From NCBI GenBank assembly GCA_002789465.1, contig PFTH01000094.1:1-6253 (forward strand): a DNA stretch of 6,253 nucleotides, read 5' to 3'. Of the stretch, positions 1 through 5,610 are shown in pieces (the stretch's first letter is position 1; each line of letters opens with the position of its first letter). The notes beneath the pieces were generated by a model. The model made no database searches and was not told the origin of the DNA. It saw only the letters and a program-made list of their open reading frames with translations. The DNA comes from Candidatus Roizmanbacteria bacterium CG_4_9_14_0_8_um_filter_34_12. GTDB taxonomy: Bacteria; Patescibacteriota; Microgenomatia; UBA1406; GWC2-37-13. A program made the position numbers and the translations under genes.

Positions 1-21
1 CGTCGACCTCGTAGGTCGACG
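1..21. repeat. GC-rich perfect inverted repeat (hairpin), possible REP-like element, cut by window edge
   Basis: Bases 1-9 (CGTCGACCT) are the exact reverse complement of bases 13-21 (AGGTCGACG), with a CGT loop at 10-12. This gives a 9-bp stem rich in G+C inside otherwise AT-rich DNA. Each arm contains GTCGAC. The right arm runs on into CTTGT (22-26), so the left side of the stem may continue beyond the window. The tetranucleotide GTAG lies at 11-14; REP elements mobilised by RAYT-type transposases carry GTAG next to their stem, but this resemblance is only suggestive. There is no T-run directly after the stem, so it does not look like an intrinsic terminator for a rightward gene. It could also be a protein-binding palindrome or an assembly or vector remnant. 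Confidence 0.55.
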
Positions 22-42
22 CTTGTGGAATAATAGATTTTT

Positions 43-1095
43 ATGAAAAAAATATTCCCCTTTTTTTCTATTATTATTCCCACCTTCAACCGTGTTCGTT
101 TTCTTGATCTGGCAATACGTTCAATTATTAGACAAAATTTTACAAGCTATGAAATTATTATTTCTGATAATGCATCAACAGACGGAACAAAAGATTTAGT
201 TTTACGATATCAAAAACAAGGTTATCCGATTTCTTATCATCGTTTTAAACATAAAGTTGCACCGCAGCGCAATGTGCTTAAGGGTTTTTATTTGGCCAAA
301 GGAAAATATATTTTTATGTTGGGTGATGATGATGCGATATTAAAAATAGATACGTTAAAAAAAATATATCAACAAGCCAATCGATATCATCCTGGTTTTA
401 TGAAAATCAGCGTAATTTTTTATTATGAAAATTTGGAAACGATCAACGATATATATAAGGGATTATTGTTACCTTCTGGGAACAAACATATTCCCTTGAA
501 GTATCCTGCCCTGCCTTTGGAAATGAGTGATAAATTTTTAGAATTTATTTCCGGTTCGATTTATAAAAACGATAGAAAATTATTATCCTATTTAAATCAC
601 GATGATGTTTTATATTTTAGTTTGCCTCTTATTTATGAGTTGAGTTTTCGATATGGAGCAGTTTTTTTGGGAAATCAGTATATCATCGGACGATATTTTG
701 AAACAGGTCACTTTTTTTATAACTTTATCGAACCAAAATTTAGCTTAGATACTCTACTTAATAATGCAAAAAATTACTTAAAAGATAGCGAAAGTTATCA
801 GATATTTGATCAAAAACAAAGGCGATCAGCACTTTTGCATGTTGTTAACTGGAGATTGATTCTTTCTCCAAAGCTTCTCGCGGTTTACATTAATAAAATT
901 TATATTAAAGACAAATGGAGATATTCTAATGCTGTATATTATATACAAGCCTTAATATTAAGACTCGTTCCAAAATTTATATTATTGCCTTTGAAAAGAA
1001 TATATATCTTCTGGAATAAGAAATCAATAAAAAATGCAATTATTACGAAAGATTTATCTTATGTATTGAAAAGTTTCATTAACAATATTCAATGA
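43..1095 (+). CDS. GT2 family glycosyltransferase (first of a tandem pair)
   Basis: A cytoplasmic or membrane-associated GT-A fold enzyme expected to transfer a sugar from a nucleotide-sugar onto a growing surface glycan; donor and acceptor cannot be read from the sequence. The N-terminal half is a classic GT2 domain. FSIIIPTFNR (residues 8-17) is the first strand, SDNAS (41-45) holds the nucleotide-binding Asp, and LGDDD (93-97) is the metal-binding DxD motif. The C-terminal half (about 120-350) is less conserved and ends in a basic, aromatic, amphipathic stretch (about 300-325, with RLVPKFILLPLKR) that could lie on the membrane. The 350-aa length is normal for single-domain GT2 enzymes. The start is set by the Met just before the first strand. 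Only a weak GTGGA lies 14 bases upstream. The stop overlaps the start of the next gene, a paralogue, so the two are co-transcribed. Confidence 0.93.
   Translation: MKKIFPFFSIIIPTFNRVRFLDLAIRSIIRQNFTSYEIIISDNASTDGTKDLVLRYQKQGYPISYHRFKHKVAPQRNVLKGFYLAKGKYIFMLGDDDAILKIDTLKKIYQQANRYHPGFMKISVIFYYENLETINDIYKGLLLPSGNKHIPLKYPALPLEMSDKFLEFISGSIYKNDRKLLSYLNHDDVLYFSLPLIYELSFRYGAVFLGNQYIIGRYFETGHFFYNFIEPKFSLDTLLNNAKNYLKDSESYQIFDQKQRRSALLHVVNWRLILSPKLLAVYINKIYIKDKWRYSNAVYYIQALILRLVPKFILLPLKRIYIFWNKKSIKNAIITKDLSYVLKSFINNIQ
1092..1095 (+). promoter_or_regulatory. ATGA start/stop overlap (translational coupling)
   Basis: The start ATG of the second GT2 (1092-1094) overlaps the stop TGA of the first (1093-1095). 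The 20 bases upstream (…TTCATTAACAATATTCA) hold no Shine-Dalgarno sequence, so ribosomes finishing the first gene probably re-initiate here. Confidence 0.8.
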
Positions 1096-2081
1096 AAACT
1101 CCCTTTTTTTCAATTGTAATTCCAACCTACAATCGACCGAAGGAATTGGAAAGAGCAATCAAAAGTATTTTAAGCCAGTCTTTCAAAAACTTCGAAATCG
1201 TAATTTCTGATAATCACAAGGGTTCTAAAGTCAGTAAGCTGTCCCCATTACTCAATAATAAACAGATTCGATACTATTTTAACGATGAAAATATAGGGTT
1301 TACTCGGAATCTATATAAGGCAATTGGACTGGCAAAAGGCGAATATGTTTTTATACTTGGCGACGATGATTGGTTGGGAAATTTAAATCTGCTGGAAAAT
1401 GTGTATCAAAAAATTAAAAATAAAGGTTATGGATATATCCGGGTTTCGTTTTTATACTGTAGTCAAAATAATAAAAGATATTCTTTATTTCTTGATCAAA
1501 AAACTAATCGAACTTTAGGCAAAAATCAAAACTCATTGGAGATATTGGATTTTCTTGATAGATCAGTTTATTCTTCTATTTCCGGTTTAATTTTTAAACG
1601 TCCCGCTAGTTTATTGATAAAATCTATTCTACAAAGTCAAAACCCCAAATTTGAGATGTCTGACTTTTGGGTTAAATATTTGTTTGATGCAGTAAGAAAA
1701 GCTGGAGGTTGGATTGATTTTGAGGACGTGATATATGTTTCTTTATCACAGTATGAATCCCCAACTTTTTATTTATTAATTAATAATCGTTTGCCCAGAG
1801 AAATGGTTTGGGAGTTATTTAAAAATGATCTGTCAAAAAAAGAAATGAAAACCTGGATTAAAAATGAAACCGCAAATTTTTCCCGAATGCTTCCAAGTAT
1901 TAGATACTACTCAAGCCGAACCAATTTAATTGCTTTTACAAAACGTTTATTGCAGTTGAACTCGGGTTTAAAATGGGAGCCATCTTTTCATTTTAAATTA
2001 TTTGTTGCTGTTGTGATGCCGCGTTGGTTGTGGAGGTGGTTGCGGGCAATTGCGATCAACTGTTCGACACGATTTTTATAG
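1092..2081 (+). CDS. GT2 family glycosyltransferase (second of a tandem pair)
   Basis: A GT-A fold sugar transferase for glycan assembly, specificity unknown. Motifs are FSIVIPTYNR (6-15), the nucleotide-binding ISDN (38-41), ENIGF (66-70) and the metal-binding LGDDD (89-93). EMSDFW (188-193) may carry an acceptor-side acidic residue. The C-terminus has the basic aromatic segment PRWLWRWLRAIAI (310-322), which lines up with PKFILLPLKRI of the preceding gene, so the two are probably diverged duplicates. Its ATG lies inside the ATGA that ends the first gene and has no Shine-Dalgarno sequence, so translation by re-initiation is likely. The last 94 bp overlap the 3' end of the opposite-strand glycosyltransferase gene. 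The final residues NCSTRFL are probably just read-through into that gene. The length of 329 aa is normal for the family. Confidence 0.92.
   Translation: MKTPFFSIVIPTYNRPKELERAIKSILSQSFKNFEIVISDNHKGSKVSKLSPLLNNKQIRYYFNDENIGFTRNLYKAIGLAKGEYVFILGDDDWLGNLNLLENVYQKIKNKGYGYIRVSFLYCSQNNKRYSLFLDQKTNRTLGKNQNSLEILDFLDRSVYSSISGLIFKRPASLLIKSILQSQNPKFEMSDFWVKYLFDAVRKAGGWIDFEDVIYVSLSQYESPTFYLLINNRLPREMVWELFKNDLSKKEMKTWIKNETANFSRMLPSIRYYSSRTNLIAFTKRLLQLNSGLKWEPSFHFKLFVAVVMPRWLWRWLRAIAINCSTRFL
1988..2081. other. Tail-to-tail coding overlap of two convergent glycosyltransferase genes
   Basis: The + strand GT2 gene stops with TAG at 2079-2081 and the - strand CgeB-like gene stops with TGA at 1988-1990, so 94 bp encode protein on both strands. 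The + frame carries the PRWLWRWLRAIAI segment shared with the first GT2. The - frame carries the family-typical HTYKNRVEQL just before its tail. Bases 2003-2070 have 37 G or C of 68, clearly above the surroundings. No intergenic terminator is possible here, so each transcript must end inside or beyond the other gene. Confidence 0.9.
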
Positions 2082-3070
2082 GTATGATATTTAATAATTT
2101 TTTGGTAACCAGCCTTGATAATCGGTGTTCTTTTTTGAGGATTTTTTAAGTAATACTCAATTTTTTCAAACCAATCTTGTGTGTTTTTTGCAATGATCAG
2201 TTCTTTTTCAGAAAAATATTTTCTTATAACTTTGACATTGTCACAGATTTCAAAACCACGACAGGCAATAATTTTGAAAGTTCTTTCATTAAAATCTTTT
2301 CCATTTTGTCTTTGATGATTCTCATGAATATTTAAAGATATTCTTGACGAGGAGTAAATTTTTCGTTCGCTGTCAACCGATAGTTTCAACCGACGGAGTT
2401 TTTTCAGCGGCTCAATATTAAAATATTGACCGGCTTTTTGTACGTAACCCAATAACTTATCTTTTAGTGACCAGTCGCTGCCATACACATTGACATCATA
2501 TTTTTTCATTAAGGGCAAGAGATGTTTTTTAACAAACTCTTTTTTATCAGGAAGCAGACTTCCCACAAACGAGATATCAGATGTTAATGTTTGGTCTTTT
2601 TCATAGAAATACTGTTTAGTGTTGGCAGCAAGAAGAACCGTGTAGAAAGGAAATCCAGTGGTTTTGGTAAAGCCGTCCATTTCCGGGTCATCAGGTTGGA
2701 AATAATTAAAAAAAATATCGCCTGCCAGTCCTTTTGTGATTAATGCACAATAATCTTTTCGAGATTTTATGGACTGACCGCCGAATTGATTGACTTTTAA
2801 ATTCCAAAGCCCTATTTGATTAAAATATACCATCCCTTTTTTTCGATAAGATTTTATTAAATCAAGATCGAGAAATTTTAAATAATAATCATTTAACGCG
2901 GAGATGAATATGTCTGGTTTATATTTTTCCAGTGTTTTTTTTAGATTGTTGGAGGATGTTAGTGGTATAAATTTGTGACCCAAATCCAAAAAAGCATCCC
3001 TATATCCTTCATAGATAAATCGCGCTGCATAAACGGTTTCAGGACTTGGAATATGATAAAGAATCCGCAT
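1988..3070 (-). CDS. CgeB-like GT-B glycosyltransferase (Glyco_trans_1_2 type)
   Basis: A probable GT-B fold glycosyltransferase of the CgeB / 'glycosyl transferases group 1' type (PF13524-like), common in surface-glycan loci; substrate unknown. Numbering from the upstream Met at 3085: the first strand is MRILYHIPSP (6-15), KPDIFISAL (56-64) ends an N-domain unit, ISFVGSLLPDKKEF (171-184) opens the C-domain, and NERTFKIIACRGFEICD (266-282) is the characteristic C-domain donor-site motif. HTYKNRVEQL (334-343) is the usual end of the fold, and 18 further residues look like a non-conserved tail. I prefer the Met at 3070 because the first strand begins there and it sits in the context GTAAAAAAATG, identical to the start of the methyltransferase gene. 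The in-frame ATG at 3085 would add MLSKK. It lies 17 bp (or 32 bp from 3070) downstream of the methyltransferase stop and is last in its operon. Confidence 0.87.
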   Translation of the reverse strand: MRILYHIPSPETVYAARFIYEGYRDAFLDLGHKFIPLTSSNNLKKTLEKYKPDIFISALNDYYLKFLDLDLIKSYRKKGMVYFNQIGLWNLKVNQFGGQSIKSRKDYCALITKGLAGDIFFNYFQPDDPEMDGFTKTTGFPFYTVLLAANTKQYFYEKDQTLTSDISFVGSLLPDKKEFVKKHLLPLMKKYDVNVYGSDWSLKDKLLGYVQKAGQYFNIEPLKKLRRLKLSVDSERKIYSSSRISLNIHENHQRQNGKDFNERTFKIIACRGFEICDNVKVIRKYFSEKELIIAKNTQDWFEKIEYYLKNPQKRTPIIKAGYQKIIKYHTYKNRVEQLIAIARNHLHNQRGITTATNNLK

Positions 3071-3078
3071 TTTTTTAC
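3068..3078 (-). promoter_or_regulatory. A-tract start context of the CgeB-like gene
   Basis: On the - strand this reads GTAAAAAAATG, ending in the preferred start codon (ATG at 3070-3068). The same 11 bases occur at the start of the methyltransferase gene. There is no purine-rich Shine-Dalgarno. A-rich leaders are known to help initiation in lineages that rarely use Shine-Dalgarno pairing. The match helps choose this Met over the one at 3085. Confidence 0.4.
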
Positions 3079-3102
3079 TGAGCATAAAATTATTTTTTTA
3101 AA

Positions 3103-3876
3103 CTATTTTCTAAAAATAAACATACCACAAGCATAATTGAGATTGCTATATGCGGTTGGATCTTGTTTTTCTAAAAAGATCCCATTATCATCAACCAAGG
3201 AAAACTCAACAAGTTTTAATTTCGGGAACATTTTTATTATTGCTTTAGGAGGAAAAATCCGGTGGGCATTGAAACAGATTTTTTCTTTTCCAATAGGAAC
3301 AGCAAAATATAAAAATCCATCAGGAGTAAGAACTCGGCTTAATTCTCTGCAAGCTTTTTGCGTGCCATTTGGATCAATCTTATCCCCATATCTCCCCAAG
3401 CCAACATGTTCAGCTGTATGGAGGCAAGAAAGAGATGTGGCAGAATTATCTTTATACGGAAGATTAAGTAAATCTCCCCTTTTTATTGTTAGATTTTTTA
3501 TTTTTACATTAATTGGTCGTAAGTCAATAAATGTAGTCTTAATTATTTTTGAGAGATATCCACTAAAATCATAAGCTGATCCAATATCAACATGAAACTT
3601 AGGACGATTGTTTATTATTCGGTCAAATGCCCAAAGAGACATGTAATAATAGTGATTATTAAAGGGAGAAAGGTTAGTTTTTTCGTGGAGCATTGGATAA
3701 AGGTTTTTGTTTATTAACGATTTATAATTATTTTGTTTTTGGTATTTAAAAAGATCTCTTATATACCAAAAATAACCATATAGACCAATGAAAAAGCGAA
3801 TCGGATCAAATATTGGATAAATCAAACGATAAAAAAAATATAATATATTACTGGATTTTTTTTGATAAACTCTCAT
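3103..3876 (-). CDS. DUF268-family SAM-dependent methyltransferase-like protein
   Basis: Residues about 92-200 form a class I Rossmann methyltransferase-like core: HVDIGSAYD (95-103) as motif I, IDLRP (117-121) with the acidic residue after strand 2, GDLLNLPYKDNS (134-145) as the next loop, and the hallmark LHTAEHVGLGRYGD (152-165) with ELSRVLTPDGFLYFAVP (178-194). The LHT-EH-GLGRYGD block and a later NAHRIFPP (203-210) are typical of the DUF268 family (PF03269), whose members lack a settled function but occur in glycan clusters. The first 45 residues are rich in aromatic and hydrophobic residues and may attach the protein to the membrane. The start directly follows the fucosyltransferase stop (4 bp gap) with an A-tract and no Shine-Dalgarno. 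Methylation of the fucosylated glycan is a reasonable guess from position only. The 257-aa length looks complete. Confidence 0.85.
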   Translation of the reverse strand: MRVYQKKSSNILYFFYRLIYPIFDPIRFFIGLYGYFWYIRDLFKYQKQNNYKSLINKNLYPMLHEKTNLSPFNNHYYYMSLWAFDRIINNRPKFHVDIGSAYDFSGYLSKIIKTTFIDLRPINVKIKNLTIKRGDLLNLPYKDNSATSLSCLHTAEHVGLGRYGDKIDPNGTQKACRELSRVLTPDGFLYFAVPIGKEKICFNAHRIFPPKAIIKMFPKLKLVEFSLVDDNGIFLEKQDPTAYSNLNYACGMFIFRK

Positions 3877-3884
3877 TTTTTTAC
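3874..3884 (-). promoter_or_regulatory. A-tract start context of the methyltransferase gene, includes fucosyltransferase stop
   Basis: On the - strand this reads GTAAAAAAATG: the fucosyltransferase stop TAA (3883-3881) runs into a seven-A tract whose last A begins the methyltransferase ATG. No Shine-Dalgarno is visible. The homopolymer spans the junction and is a place where a one-base slip would change the frame relation between the two genes. Confidence 0.4.
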
Positions 3885-4684
3885 GGTTTAATCATAATTT
3901 TATTTTTATTGGAATTTAGCCAACTCCCCCACCAACTAAATGTGCTGTTAGCAATTATATTGTGTTTGCATAGACTCATCAGCTGCATGTCTTTATATGA
4001 ATTTTTTCCATGGTTATTATTAACAAAATAGCTTTTATTTTTTAATTTTAAATTTTGCTTAACCCAGTCAATATCATCAGAAAAGATAAAATATATAGGG
4101 TTTTTGATTTTGTTACTTATCGTTTTAATTGCCTTGATATAGTAGTCTAATCCGATAAATCTTGGTCCTGTTTTATTGGTGATGTAATCTCCTCTTCTTA
4201 CGTGGATACTAACTGACTCGTATTTTGTGATCAAATCCTTAAATTTTTGATTTTTTTCATCAAGTTTATTTTTAAAAGTGAAATCTTTTCTAATGGTTGT
4301 TTCGATATTTTTAAAATATTTTTCATTGGCGAAATAACCCTGAATACAGAAATTATCTGGAATATTAAAAAAATCCGGATCGTATTCATCATTTAGTTTT
4401 TCCGTGTAAACATTTTTTAAAAGTCTAATATTCATGAGTTGAGCAAGATATAAAAAACGATTAATCACTTGATTTTTGATTACACCAAGCTTTGCAATTT
4501 CTGCGTCAGTTGCCAGGTTGGCTTTGATATTAAAAATATCGAGTCCGTACTGTCTTTGGGTATTGAAAAGCGCATTGGTAAAGTGTAATTTCAGTGGCGT
4601 TTTTAGTTTTAAAGATAGTGCTCTTCCAGCTGCATATTGGAACATTTGACCACCAAGACCGCCGGTGAGATTAGCGATTATCAT
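3881..4684 (-). CDS. GT11 alpha-1,2-fucosyltransferase, short C-terminus
   Basis: Expected to transfer L-fucose from GDP-L-fucose, usually onto galactose in alpha-1,2 linkage, in a surface glycan. Numbering from the chosen start: GGLGGQMFQYAAGRA (8-22) matches the family N-terminus, with Gly replacing the usual Asn (GGLGNQMFQYA). HVRRGDY (161-167) is the GDP-fucose-binding HxRRxD motif, IFSDD (200-204) and ANSTFSWWGSWL (245-256) are the later family blocks. Start choice: ATG at 4684 gives the family-typical MII-strand and overlaps the fcl stop by 14 bp. An in-frame ATG at 4705 would add MNGIYKI and is less likely, although AAGGA lies 13 bases before it. The protein ends at KIMIKP, where family members usually continue about 25 residues through a K-W-F and a P-W block. 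It is 267 aa, so the tail appears lost. The gene directly follows GDP-fucose synthase, which supports the substrate. Confidence 0.9.
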   Translation of the reverse strand: MIIANLTGGLGGQMFQYAAGRALSLKLKTPLKLHFTNALFNTQRQYGLDIFNIKANLATDAEIAKLGVIKNQVINRFLYLAQLMNIRLLKNVYTEKLNDEYDPDFFNIPDNFCIQGYFANEKYFKNIETTIRKDFTFKNKLDEKNQKFKDLITKYESVSIHVRRGDYITNKTGPRFIGLDYYIKAIKTISNKIKNPIYFIFSDDIDWVKQNLKLKNKSYFVNNNHGKNSYKDMQLMSLCKHNIIANSTFSWWGSWLNSNKNKIMIKP

Positions 4685-5609
4685 AATTTTGTAAATACCA
4701 TTCATATTCGTTTTTTATTCCTTGTTCAAGTGAAGTTTTTGGACGCCAGCCTAATTTATGTAATTTTGTCACATCAAGCAGTTTTCTTGGAATTCCATCA
4801 GGCTTGGTTGTGTCCCATTTGATTTTTCCCTTAAAATTAATCGCTGTTTTTACCATATTTGCTAACTGACTTATTGTGAGGTCATTACCAGTTCCTACAT
4901 TAATTATTTCTGACTCATTATATTTTCTCATAAGAAATACTAAAGCATCAGCCGCATCGCCAACAAACATAAATTCGCGGTATGCTTTCCCACTTCCCCA
5001 AAGAACAACCACTTTTTTATTCCCAATTTTTGCTTCATGTAATTTGCGGACTAATGCCGGAATCACATGAGATGTTTGTAAATCAAAATTATCATTTGGG
5101 CCGTACAGATTAGTTGGCATCACAGAAATAAAGTTTGTTTTATATTGTTCATTAAAGGACTGGCACATTTTGATTCCAGCGATTTTTGCAACGGCATAGG
5201 CATCATTTGTTTCTTCAAGTGGTCCGGTCATAAACGCACTTTCTTTAATTGGTTGTTTCGCATGTTTTGGATAAATACAGGAACTTCCTAAGAATAATAA
5301 TTTCTTTACTTTATATTTCCATGCATTATAGATAACATTGTTTTGGATTTGTAAATTATCATAAATAAAATCAGCTTTTTGAGTTTTATTTGCCCAAATT
5401 CCTCCAACCAAGGCGGCAGCAAGAAAAACATATTCAGGCTTTTCTCTAATAAAAAATCGTTCAACTCGTTTAGAATCAAGGAGATCGAGTTGTTTTCGGG
5501 TTTTAATAATAATATTTTTATAACCTTTTGATTTTAGATTACGAACAATAGCTGTTCCGATTAAACCACTCTGGCCACCGGCGACGAATATCTTGGAATT
5601 GAATTGCAT
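4671..5609 (-). CDS. fcl: GDP-L-fucose synthase (GDP-4-keto-6-deoxy-D-mannose epimerase/reductase)
   Basis: A cytoplasmic NADPH-dependent SDR enzyme converting GDP-4-keto-6-deoxy-D-mannose to GDP-L-fucose by C3/C5 epimerisation and C4 reduction. It aligns almost end to end with E. coli Fcl/WcaG as I recall it. The N-terminal dinucleotide loop is GxxGxxG at 12-18, LAAALVGGIWANKT spans 63-76, and LGSSCIYP spans 107-114. The catalytic Ser109, Tyr138 and Lys142 are present, as are Cys111 and His181 of the epimerase site (E. coli S107, Y136, K140, C109, H179). MPTNLYGPNDNF (164-175), SHVIPAL (180-186) and KPDGIPRKLLDV (269-280) complete the signature. The 312-aa length is normal. The start is one base after the upstream gene's stop, with only an AGG abutting it. 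The 3' end overlaps the fucosyltransferase that uses its product. The gmd gene, which would make its substrate, is not in the window. Confidence 0.97.
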   Translation of the reverse strand: MQFNSKIFVAGGQSGLIGTAIVRNLKSKGYKNIIIKTRKQLDLLDSKRVERFFIREKPEYVFLAAALVGGIWANKTQKADFIYDNLQIQNNVIYNAWKYKVKKLLFLGSSCIYPKHAKQPIKESAFMTGPLEETNDAYAVAKIAGIKMCQSFNEQYKTNFISVMPTNLYGPNDNFDLQTSHVIPALVRKLHEAKIGNKKVVVLWGSGKAYREFMFVGDAADALVFLMRKYNESEIINVGTGNDLTISQLANMVKTAINFKGKIKWDTTKPDGIPRKLLDVTKLHKLGWRPKTSLEQGIKNEYEWYLQNYDNR

Positions 5610-5610
5610 C

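Noticed and set aside
25..42. Possible -10 box (AATAAT at 29-34) just before the first GT2 gene
   Set aside because: One mismatch to TATAAT is expected by chance in DNA this AT-rich, and no -35 box at proper spacing is seen; the hairpin occupies that place.
2082..2160. Possible terminator near T-runs after the + strand stop
   Set aside because: The T-runs (such as TTTTTT around 2130-2150) are not preceded by a stable GC stem and are part of the opposite-strand coding sequence.
3137..3574. 145-codon open frame on the + strand inside the methyltransferase gene
   Set aside because: It is antisense to the well-supported DUF268 core, has no recognisable domain and reads as low-quality coding sequence.
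3813..4031. 72-codon hydrophobic + strand frame across the fucosyltransferase/methyltransferase junction
   Set aside because: Its hydrophobic residues come from the antisense of A-rich coding DNA, and it spans two real genes with no start signal.
4637..5070. Two short + strand frames (61 and 64 codons) antisense to fcl and the fucosyltransferase
   Set aside because: Both lie opposite strongly conserved catalytic regions and have no homology or start signal.
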